64,000 nt of DNA from Gordius sp. MW1 (taxonomy: Eukaryota > Nematomorpha > Gordioida > Gordea > Gordiidae). This document shows positions 53,742-64,000 of the stretch, piece after piece; positions within the stretch are counted from its first letter, which is position 1; every line of letters begins with the position of its first letter. A model generated the notes under the pieces. It worked only from the letters and a program-made list of their open reading frames with translations. It made no database searches and was not told the origin of the DNA. The stretch is taken from assembly GCA_964036665.1 (NCBI GenBank), contig OZ038532.1, positions 13,906,537 through 13,970,536 of the forward strand, written 5' to 3'. The position numbers and the translations under genes were made by a program.

Positions 53742-56700
53742 TTGTCTTTTGTCAAAATGAATAGTTCTGGCAGCTTAAAACCTCTTTTCGGAAGTAAATC
53801 GAGGATAATAGGATTCTCAAATTGGCTTACTTTTATATATTTTTTAATGCTCTTTCACATAAAACCGAAAAAAATAAATATTTTTACCTCAAAATTTTTC
53901 ACATATTTTTCTTTCAACCGTATGCATCCGATGAAAGTTGTCGTTTTCAGACGTGGTTTCGATGATAAAAAGTAAAAATTTATCAGAATCAGAAAACTAT
54001 TACTTTGAAATCATGATCGCATAGAGCCATTTTCAAAAATTAAGCATCACGTTGCGATACAACAAACTAATCGCAACAATAAAACGTTGTCTTTTGTCAA
54101 AATGATAGTTCTCGCAGCTTAAAACCTCTTTTCGGAAGTCAATCGAGGATAATAGGATTCTCAAATTGGCTTACTTTTATATACTTTTTCATGCTCTTTC
54201 ACATAGAATTGAAAAAAATAAATATTCTTACCTCAAAATTTTTCACATATTTTTCTTTGAAACGTATTCATCCGATGAAAGTTGTCGTTTTCCGACGTGG
54301 TTTCTATGATCCCAAGTAAAAATTTATCAGAATCAGAGAAATGTTACTTTATAATCATGATCGCATAGTGCATTTTTGAAAAATTAAACACTCACGTTGC
54401 GATACAACAAACTAATCGCAACAATAAAACGTTGTCTTTTGTCAAAATGAATAGTTCTGGCAGCTTAAAACCTCTTTTCGGAAGTAAATCGAGGATAATA
54501 GGATTCTCAAATTGGCTTACTTTTATATATTTTTTCATGCTCTTTCACATAGAATTGAAAAAAATAATTTTTACCTCAAAATTTTTCACATATTTTTCTT
54601 TCAACCGTATGCATCCGATGAGAGTTGTCGTTTTCAGACGTGGTTTCGATGATAAAAAGTAAAAATTTATCAGAGTCAGAAAACTATTACTTAAAAATCA
54701 TGATCGCATAGTGCATTTATGAAAAATTAAGCACTCACGTTGCGATACAACAAACTAATCGCAACAATAAAACGTTGTCTTTTGTCAAAATGATAGTTCT
54801 CGCAGCTTAAAACCTCTTTTCATAAGTAAATCGAGGATAATAGGATTCTCAAATTGGCTTACTTTTATATATTTTTTCATGCTCTTTCACATAGAATAGA
54901 AAAAAATAAATATTTTTACCTCAAAATTTTTCACATATATTTCTTTGAACCGTATTCATCCGATGAAAGTTGTCGTTTTCAGACGTGGTTTCTATGATCC
55001 CAAGTAAAAATTTATCAGAATCTGAAAACTATTACTTTGAAATCATGATCGCATAGTGCATTTTTGAAAAATTAAGCACTCACGTTGCGATACAACAAAC
55101 TAATCGCAACAATAAAACGTTGTCTTTTGTCAAAATGATAGTTCTCGCTGCTTAAAACCTCTTTTTGGAAGTCAATCGAGGATAATAGGATTCTCAAATT
55201 GGCTTACTTTTATATATTTTTTCATGCTCTTTCACATAGAATTGAAAAAAATAAATATTTTTACCTCAAAATTTTTCACATATTTTTCTTTCAACCGTAT
55301 GCATCCGATGAGAGTTGTCGTTTTCAGACCCGTGGTTTCGATGATAAAAAGTAAAAATTTATCAGAGTCGGAAAACTATTACTTAAAAATCATGATCGCA
55401 TAGTGCATTTATGAAAAATTAAGCACTCACGTTGCGATACAACAAACTAATCGCAACAATAAAACGTTGTCTTTTGTCAAAATGATAGTTCTCGCAGCTT
55501 AAAACCTCTTTTCGGAAGTCAATCGAGGATAATAGGATTCTCAAATTGGCTTACTTTTATATATTTTTTCATGCTCTTTCACATAGAATGGAAAAAAATA
55601 AATATTCTACCTCAAAATTTTTCACATATTTTTCTTTGAACCGTATTCATCCGATGAAAGTTATCGTTTTCAGACGTGGTTTCTATGAACCCAAGTAAAG
55701 ATTTATCAGAATCAGAGAAATTTTAATTTAAAATCATGATCGCATAGTGCATTTTTGAAAAATTAAACACTCACGTTGCGATACAACAAACTAATCGCAA
55801 CATAAAACGTTGTCTTTTGTCAAAATGAATAGTTCTGGCAGCTTAAAACCTCTTTTCGGAAGTAAATCGAGGATAATAGGATTCTCAAATTGGCTTACTT
55901 TTATATATTTTTTAATGCTCTTTCACATAAAACCGAAAAAAATAAATATTTTTACCTCAAAATTTTTCACATATTTTTCTTTCAACCGTATGCATCCGAT
56001 GAAAGTTGTCGTTTTCAGACGTGGTTTCGATGATTAAAAGTAAAAATTTATCAGAATCAGAAAACTATTACTTTGAAATCATGATCGCATAGAGCCATTT
56101 TCAAAAATTAAGCATCACGTTGCGATACAACAAACTAATCGCAACAATAAAACGTTGTCTTTTGTCAAAATGATAGTTCTCGCAGCTTAAAACCTCTTTT
56201 CGGAAGTCAATCGAGGATAATAGGATTCTCAAATTGGCTTACTTTTATATACTTTTTCATGCTCTTTCACATAGAATTGAAAAAAATAAATATTCTTACC
56301 TCAAAATTTTTCACATATTTTTCTTTGAAACGTATTCATCCGATGAAAGTTGTCGTTTTCCGACGTGGTTTCTATGATCCCAAGTAAAAATTTATCAGAA
56401 TCAGAGAAATGTTACTTTATAATCATGATCGCATAGTGCATTTTTGAAAAATTAAACACTCACGTTGCGATACAACAAACTAATCGCAACAAAAAAACGT
56501 TGTCTTTTGTCAAAATGAATAGTTCTGGCAGCTTAAAACCTCTTTTCATAAGTAAATCGAGGATAATAGGATTCTCAAATTGGCTTACTTTTATATATTT
56601 TTTCATGCTCTTTCACATAGAATAGAAAAAAATAAATATTTTTACCTCAAAATTTTTCACATATATTTCTTTGAACCGTATTCATCCGATGAAAGTTGTC

Positions 56701-59700
56701 GTTTTCAGACGTGGTTTCTATGATCCCAAGTAAAAATTTATCAGAATCTGAAAACTATTACTTTGAAATCATGATCGCATAGTGCATTTTTGAAAAATTA
56801 AGCACTCACGTTGCGATACAACAAACTAATCGCAACAATAAAACGTTGTCTTTTGTCAAAATGATAGTTCTCGCAGCTTAAAACCTCTTTTTGGAAGTCA
56901 ATCGAGGATAATAGGATTCTCAAATTGGCTTACTTTTATATATTTTTTCATGCTCTTTCACATAGAATTTAAAAAAATAAATATTTTTACCTCAAAATTG
57001 TTCACATATTTTTCTTTGAACCGTATTCATCCGATGAAAGTTGTCGTTTTCAGACGTGGTTTTATGATCCCAAGTAAAAATTTATCAGAATCAGAGAAAT
57101 GTTACTTTGAAATCATGATCGCATAGTGTATTTTTGAAAAATTAAACACTCACGTTGCGATACAACAAACTAATCGCAACAATAAAACGTTGTCTTTTGT
57201 AAAAATGATAGTTCTCGCAGCTTAAAACCTCTTTTTGGAAGTCAATCGAGGATAATAGGATTCTCAAATTGGCTTACTTTTATATATTTTTTCATGCTCT
57301 TTCACATAGAATTGAAAAAAATAAATATTTTTACCTCAAAATTTTTCACATATTTTTCTTTCAACCGTATGCATCCGATGAGAGTTGTCGTTTTCAGACG
57401 TGGTTTCGATGATAAAAAGTAAAAATTTATCAGAATCAGAAAACTATTACTTTAAAATCATGATCGCATAGTGCATTTTTGAAAAATTAAGCACTCACGT
57501 TGCGATACAACAAACTAATCGCAACAATAAAACGTTGTCTTTTGTCAAAATGATAGTTCTCGCAGCTTAAAACCTCTTTTCGGAAGTCAATCGAGGATAA
57601 TAGGATTCTCAAATTGGCTTACTTTTATATATTTTTTCATGCTCTTTCACATAGAATGGAAAAAAATAAATATTCTACCTCAAAATTTTTCACATATTTT
57701 TCTTTGAACCGTATTCATCCGATGAAAGTTATCGTTTTCAGACGTGGTTTCTATGAACCCAAGTAAAAATTTATCAGAATCAGAGAAATGTTACTTTAAA
57801 ATCATGATCGCATAGTGCATTTTTGAAAAATTAAACACTCACGTTGCGATACAACAAACTAATCGCAACAATAAAACGTTGTCTTTTGTCAAAATGAATA
57901 GTTCTGGCAGCTTAAAACCTCTTTTCGGAAGTAAATCGAGGATAATAGGATTCTCAAATTGGCTTACTTTTATATATTTTTTAATGCTCTTTCACATAAA
58001 ACCGAAAAAAATAAATATTTTTACCTCAAAATTTTTCACATATTTTTCTTTCAACCGTATGCATCCGATGAAAGTTGTCGTTTTCAGACGTGGTTTCGAT
58101 GATAAAAAGTAAAAATTTATCAGAATCAGAAAACTATTACTTTGAAATCATGATCGCATAGAGCCATTTTCAAAAATTAAGCATCACGTTGCGATACAAC
58201 AAACTAATCGCAACAATAAAACGTTGTCTTTTGTCAAAATGATAGTTCTCGCAGCTTAAAACCTCTTTTCGGAAGTCAATCGAGGATAATAGGATTCTCA
58301 AATTGGCTTACTTTTATATACTTTTTTATGCTCTTTCACATAGAATTGAAAAAAATAAATATTCTTACCTCAAAATTTTTCACATATTTTTCTTTGAAAC
58401 GTATTCATCCGATGAAAGTTGTCGTTTTCCGACGTGGTTTCTATGATCCCAAGTAAAAATTTATCAGAATCAGAGAAATGTTACTTTATAATCATGATCG
58501 CATAGTGCATTTTTGAAAAATTAAACACTCACGTTGCGATACAACAAACTAATCGCAACAATAAAACGTTGTCTTTTGTCAAAATGAATAGTTCTGGCAG
58601 CTTAAAACCTCTTTTCATAAGTAAATCGAGGATAATAGGATTCTCAAATTGGCTTACTTTTATATATTTTTTCATGCTCTTTTATATAGAATAGAAAAAA
58701 ATAAATATTTTTACCTCAAAATTTTTCACATATATTTCTTTGAACCGTATTCATCCGATGAAAGTTGTCGTTTTCAGACGTGGTTTCTATGATCCCAAGT
58801 AAAAATTTATCAGAATCTGAAAACTATTACTTTGAAATCATGATCGCATAGTGCATTTTTGAAAAATTAAGCACTCACGTTGCGATACAACAAACTAATC
58901 GCAACAATAAAACGTTGTCTTTTGTCAAAATGATAGTTCTCGCAGCTTAAAACCTCTTTTTGGAAGTCAATCGAGGATAATAGGATTCTCAAATTGGCTT
59001 ACTTTTATATATTTTTTCATGCTCTTTCACATAGAATTGAAAAAAATAAATATTTTTACCTCAAAATTTTTCACATATTTTTCTTTCAACCGTATGCATC
59101 CGATGAGAGTTGTCGTTTTCAGACGTAGTTTCGATGATAAAAAGTAAAAATTTATCAGAATCAGAAAACTATTACTTAAAAATCATGATCGCATAGTGCA
59201 TTTATGAAAGCGATACAACAAACTAATCGCAACAATAAAACGTTGTCTTTTGTCAAAATGATAGTTCTAGCAGCTTAAAACCTCTTTTCGGAAGTCAATC
59301 GAGGATAATAGGATTCTCAAATTGGCTTACTTTTATATATTTTTTCATGCTCTTTCACATAGAATTTAAAAAAATAAATATTTTTACCTCAAAATTGTTC
59401 ACATATTTTTCTTTGAACCGTATTCATCCGATGAAAGTTGTCGTTTTCAGACGTGGTTTTATGATCCCAAGTAAAAATTTATCAGAATCAGAGAAATGTT
59501 ACTTTGAAATCATGATCGCATAGTGCATTTTTGAAAAATTAAACACTCACGTTGCGATACAACAAACTAATCGCAACAATAAAACGTTGTCTTTTGTAAA
59601 AATGATAGTTCTCGCAGCTTAAAACCTCTTTTTGGAAGTCAATCGAGGATAATAGGATTCTCAAATTGGCTTACTTTTATATATTTTTTCATGCTCTTTC

Positions 59701-59931
59701 ACATAGAATTGAAAAAAATAAATATTTTTACCTCAAAATTTTTCACATATTTTTCTTTCAACCGTATGCATCCGATGAAAGTTATCGTTTTCAGACGTGG
59801 TTTCTATGAACCCAAGTAAAAATTTATCAGAATCAGAGAAATGTTACTTTAAAATCATGATCGCATAGTGCATTTTTGAAAAATTAAACACTCACGTTGC
59901 GATACAACAAACTAATCGCAACAATAAAACG
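53742..59931 (+). repeat. Hexamer HOR, ~2,068 bp, three degenerate copies
   Basis: G-type monomers (ACATAAAACCG) recur at 53,742, 55,810, 57,879 and 59,932, spacings 2,068, 2,069 and 2,053 bp. The usual order is G, o-type (TATACTTTTT, GAAACG, TTTTCCGACG), p-type (TTTCATAAG, AGAATAGAAAA, CACATATATTTC), k-type (TCTGAAAAC, CTTTTTGGAAG), a variable fifth monomer, and an f-type (AATGG, ATTCTACC, GAACCC). Fifth and sixth positions are mosaic: 57,070 and 59,464 share TTGTAAAAATGATAG, and 59,464 ends with the f-type GAACCC. Copy three has a 17-bp loss near 59,209 that removes part of the hairpin left arm. Confidence 0.8.
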
Positions 59932-62900
59932 TTGTCTTTTGTCAAAATGAATAGTTCTGGCAGCTTAAAACCTCTTTTCGGAAAATTGGCTTACTTTTAT
60001 ATATTTTTTAATGCTCTTTCACATAAAACCGAAAAAAATAAATATTTTTACCTCAAAATTTTTCACATATTTTTCTTTCAACCGTATGCATCCGATGAAA
60101 GTTGTCGTTTTCAGACGTGGTTTCGATGATAAAAAGTAAAAATTTATCAGAATCAGAAAACTATTACTTTGAAATCATGATCGCATAGAACCATTTTCAA
60201 AAATTAAGCATCACGTTGCGATACAACAAACTAATCGCAACAATAAAACGTTGTCTTTTGTCAAAATGATAGTTCTCGCAGCTTAAAACCTCTTTTCGGA
60301 AGTCAATCGAGGATAATAGGATTCTCAAATTGGCTTACTTTTATATACTTTTTCATGCTCTTTCACATAGAATTGAAAAAAATAAATATTCTTACCTCAA
60401 AATTTTTCACATGTTTTTCTTTGAAACGTATTCATCCGATGAAAGTTGTCGTTTTCCGACGTGGTTTCTATGATCCCAAGTAAAAATTTATCAGAATCAG
60501 AGAAATGTTACTTTATAATCATGATCGCATAGTGCATTTTTGAAAAATTAAACACTCACGTTGCGATACAACAAACTAATCGCAACAATAAAACGTTGTC
60601 TTTTGTCAAAATGAATAGTTCTGGCAGCTTAAAACCTCTTTTCATAAGTAAATCGAGGATAATAGGATTCTCAAATTGGCTTACTTTTATATATTTTTTC
60701 ATGCTCTTTTACATAGAATAGAAAAAAATAAATATTTTTACCTCAAAATTTTTCACATATATTTCTTTGAACCGTATTCATCCGATGAAAGTTGTCGTTT
60801 TCAGACGTGGTTTCTATGATCCCAAGTAAAAATTTATCAGAATCTGAAAACTATTACTTTGAAATCATGATCGCATAGTGCATTTTTGAAAAATTAAGCA
60901 CTCACGTTGCGATACAACAAACTAATCGCAACAATAAAACGTTGTCTTTTGTCAAAATGATAGTTCTCGCAGCTTAAAGTCTCTTTTTGGAAGTCAATCG
61001 AGGATAATAGGATTCTCAAATTGGCTTACTTTTATATATTTTTTCATGCTCTTTCACATAGAATTGAAAAAAATAAATATTTTTACCTCAAAATTTTTCA
61101 CATATTTTTCTTTCAACCGTATGCATCCGATGAGAGTTGTCGTTTTCAGACGTGGTTTCGATGATAAAAAGTAAAAATTTATCAGAGTCAGAAAACTATT
61201 ACTTAAAAATCATGATCGCATAGTGCATTTATGAAAAATTAAGCACTCACGTTGCGATACAACAAACTAATCGCAACAATAAAACGTTGTCTTTTGTCAA
61301 AATGATAGTTCTCGCAGCTTAAAACCTCTTTTCGGAAGTCAATCGAGGATAATAGGATTCTCAAATTGGCTTACTTTTATATATTTTTTCATGCTCTTTC
61401 ACATAGAATGGAAAAAAATAAATATTCTACCTCAAAATTTTTCACATATTTTTCTTTGAACCGTATTCATCCGATGAAAGTTATCGTTTTCAGACGTGGT
61501 TTCTATGAACCCAAGTAAAAATTTATCAGAATCAGAGAAATTTTACTTTAAAATCATGATCGCATAGTGCATTTTTGAAAAATTAAACACTCACGTTGCG
61601 ATACAACAAACTAATCGCAACAATAAAACGTTGTCTTTTGTCAAAATGAATAGTTCTGGCAGCTTAAAACCTCTTTTCGGAAGTAAATCGAGGATAATAG
61701 GATTCTCAAATTGGCTTACTTTTATATATTTTTTAATGCTCTTTCACATAAAACCGAAAAAAATAAATATTTTTACCTCAAAATTTTTAACATATTTTTC
61801 TTTCAACCGTATGCATCCTATGAAAGTTGTCGTTTTCAGACGTGGTTTCGATGATAAAAAGTAAAAATTTATCAGAATCAGAAAACTATTACTTTGAAAT
61901 CATGATCGCATAGAGCCATTTTCAAAAATTAAGCATCACGTTGCGATACAACAAACTAATCGCAACAATAAAACGTTGTCTTTTGTCAAAATGATAGTTC
62001 TCGCAGCTTAAAACTCTTTTCGGAAGTCAATCGAGGATAATAGGATTCTCAAATTGGCTTACTTTTATATATTTTTTAATGCTCTTTTACATAGAATCGA
62101 AAAAAATAAATATTTTTACCTCAAAATTTTTCACATATTTTTCTTTCAGCCGTATGCACCCGATGAAAGTTGTCTTTTTCAGACGTGGTTTCGATGATAA
62201 AAAGTAAAAATTTATCAGAATCAGAAAACTATTACTTTGAAATCATGATCGAATAGAGCCATTTTCAAAAATTAAGCATCACGTTGCGATACAACAAACT
62301 AATCGCAACAATAAAACGTTGTCTTTTGTCAAAATGATAGTTCTCGCAGCTTAAAACCTCTTTTCGGAAGTCAATCGAGGATAAAAGGATTCTCAAATTG
62401 GCTTACTTTTATATACTTTTTCATGCTCTTTCACATAGAATTGAAAAAAATAAATATTCTTACCTCAAAATTTTTCACATATTTTTCTTTGAAACGTATT
62501 CATCCGATGAAAGTTGTCGTTTTCAGACGTGGTTTCTATGATCCCAAGTAAAAATTTATCAGAATCAGAGAAATGTTACTTTATAATCATGATCGCATAG
62601 TGCATTTTTGAAAAATTAAACACTCACGTTGCGATACAACAAACTAATCGCAACAATAAAACGTTGTCTTTTGTCAAAATGAATAGTTCTGGCAGCTTAA
62701 AACCTCTTTTCGGAAGTAAATCGAGGATAATAGGATTCTCAAATTGGCTTACTTTTATAAATTTTTTCATGCTCTTTCACATAGAATTGAAAAAAATAAA
62801 TATTTTTACCTCAAAATTTTTCACATATTTTTCTTTCAACCGTATGCATCCGATGAGAGTTGTCGTTTTCAGACGTGGTTTCGATGATAAAAAGTAAAAA

Positions 62901-64000
62901 TTTATCAGAATCAGAAAACTATTACTTTAAAATCATGATCGCATAGTGTGCATTTGTGAAAAATTAAGCACTCACGTTGCGATACAACAAACTAATCGCA
63001 ACAATAAAACGTTGTCTTTTGTCAAAATGATAGTTCTCGCAGCTTAAAACCTCTTTTCGGAAGTCAATCGAGGATAATAGGATTCTCAAATTGGCTTACT
63101 TTTATATATTTTTTCATGCTCTTTCACATAGAATGGAAAAAATAAATATTCAACCTCAAAATTTTTCACATATTTTTCTTTGAACCGTATTCATCCGATG
63201 AAAGTTATCGTTTTCAGACGTGGTTTCTATGAACCCAAGTAAAAATTTATAAGAATCAGAGAAATGTTACTTTGAAATCATGATCGCATAGTGCATTTTT
63301 GAAAAATTAAACACTCACGTTGCGATACAACAAACTAATCGCAACAATAAAACGTTGTCTTTTGTCAAAATGAATAGTTCTGGCAGCTTAAAACCTCTTT
63401 TCGGAAGTAAATCGAGGATAATAGGATTCTCAAATTGGCTTACTTTTATATATTTTTTAATGCTCTTTCACATAGAATCGAAAAAAATAAATATTTTTAC
63501 CTCAAAATTTTTCACATATTTTTCTTTCAACCGTATGCATCCGATGAAAGTTGTCGTTTTCAGACGTGGTTTCGATGATAAAAAGTAAAAATTTATCAGA
63601 ATCAGAAAACTATTACTTTGAAATCATGATCGCATAGAGCCATTTTTAAAAATTAAGCATCACGTTGCGATACAACAAACTAATCGCAACAATAAAACGT
63701 TGTCTTTTGTCAAAATGATAGTTCTCGCAGCTTAAAACCTCTTTTCGGAAGTCAATCGAGGATAAAAGGATTCTCAAATTGGCTTACTTTTATATACTTT
63801 TTCATGCTCTTTCACATAGAATTGAAAAAAATAAATATTCTTACCTCAAAATTTTTCACATATTTTTCTTTGAAACGTATTCATCCGATGAAAGTTGTCG
63901 TTTTCAGACGTGGTTTCTATGATCCCAAGTAAAAATTTATCAGAATCAGAGAAATGTTACTTTATAATCATGATCGCATAGTGCATTTTTGAAAAATTAA
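59932..64000 (+). repeat. Pentamer HOR, ~1,725 bp, derived from the hexamer; continues past the window end
   Basis: G-type frames at 59,932, 61,631 and 63,355 are 1,699 and 1,724 bp apart; the first interval is short because the monomer at 59,932 has lost about 26 bp (CGGAAAATTGG in place of the GTAAATCG segment). In the first pentamer the monomer at about 61,170 begins as the GTCAGAAAAC/TGCATTTATG type and ends as AATGG/GAACCC, a fusion that accounts for the lost sixth monomer. The second pentamer has a different second monomer (TTTTTTAATGC with GATAG, CAGCCGTATGCACC). The array runs off the right edge. Confidence 0.8.

Larger units (their letters stand above)
1..64000 (+). repeat. Tandem satellite array, ~344-bp monomer, about 186 head-to-tail copies
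   Basis: The anchor AGTAAAAATTTATC recurs throughout, for example at 3, 347, 688, 1033 and 1376, with spacings of 341-347 bp. Every part of the window reads as a variant of the same unit, always in this orientation; I found no inverted copy and no insertion of foreign sequence. A hand count over one monomer gives about 106 G+C in 344 bp (31%). Neighbouring monomers differ by scattered substitutions and 1-5 bp indels, while distant monomers can be nearly identical, as expected for a higher-order satellite. Length, AT-richness and absence of genes fit a eukaryotic centromeric or heterochromatic satellite. The family is not one I recognise. Array function (centromere, heterochromatin or other) is inference only. 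Confidence 0.97.

Noticed and set aside
1834-63588. Series of 72-93-codon plus-strand open frames of nearly identical sequence, taken as a small-protein gene family
   Set aside because: They are one frame of the satellite. The long version uses TTG, stops and frameshifts are common and co-amplified, the frame runs through low-complexity A/T tracts, and adjacent GATAG monomers stop almost at once. I recognise no domain.
1-64000. CRISPR array or bacterial repeat cluster
   Set aside because: The repeated unit is ~344 bp with no short repeat/unique spacer alternation, and there are no cas genes or any other genes.

Overview
The whole 64-kb window is one uninterrupted head-to-tail satellite DNA array. 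I see no protein-coding gene, RNA gene, transposon, CRISPR array or unique-sequence island. The monomer is about 344 bp (usual spacing 341-347 bp), giving roughly 186 copies, all in the same orientation. A hand count over one monomer gives about 31% G+C and about 12 CpG where base composition predicts about 8, so CpG is not depleted. This points to a eukaryotic (peri)centromeric or other heterochromatic satellite, most likely from an invertebrate or another lineage with little germline CpG methylation. I do not recognise the satellite and cannot name the species. The monomer length is close to twice a ~172-bp nucleosome repeat.

The interest lies in the higher-order organisation. Monomers fall into recurring variants, which I label with arbitrary letters a-q, each defined by linked substitutions and small indels. 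They are arranged in nested higher-order repeats (HORs) that change along the window: (1) 3-6,180, a ~1,030-bp trimer with a 4,464-bp offset duplication; (2) 6,181-8,931, irregular; (3) 8,932-12.6 kb, a 1,376-bp tetramer; (4) 12.4-14.1 kb, a ~1,030-bp trimer; (5) 12.7-32.66 kb, a 12,035-bp (35-monomer) segment followed by a second, partial copy; (6) inside and beyond it, a 5,157-bp 15-mer (15,467; 27,502; 37,124), a 13-mer derivative (32,659), an 11-mer core (3,785 bp) and a 9-mer derivative (20,624); (7) 43,658-47,103, a 1,723-bp pentamer twice; (8) 47,104-49,143, a 1,020-bp trimer twice; (9) 49,144-52,590, a 1,725-bp pentamer twice, made almost entirely of one homogenised monomer class; (10) 52,591-64,000, an irregular ~2,068-bp hexamer decaying to a ~1,725-bp pentamer.

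Each monomer carries an inverted repeat (GTTGCGAT, 7-11 nt loop, ATCGCAAC), a run of A/T tracts spaced about 12 bp apart, and mosaic modules that recombine between variants. About 56 monomers keep open a 72-77-codon frame. The pattern of frameshifts, the TTG start and the sharing of broken copies argue that it is not a gene. No genes work together here. The layout is what repeated unequal crossover and conversion within a satellite would produce.
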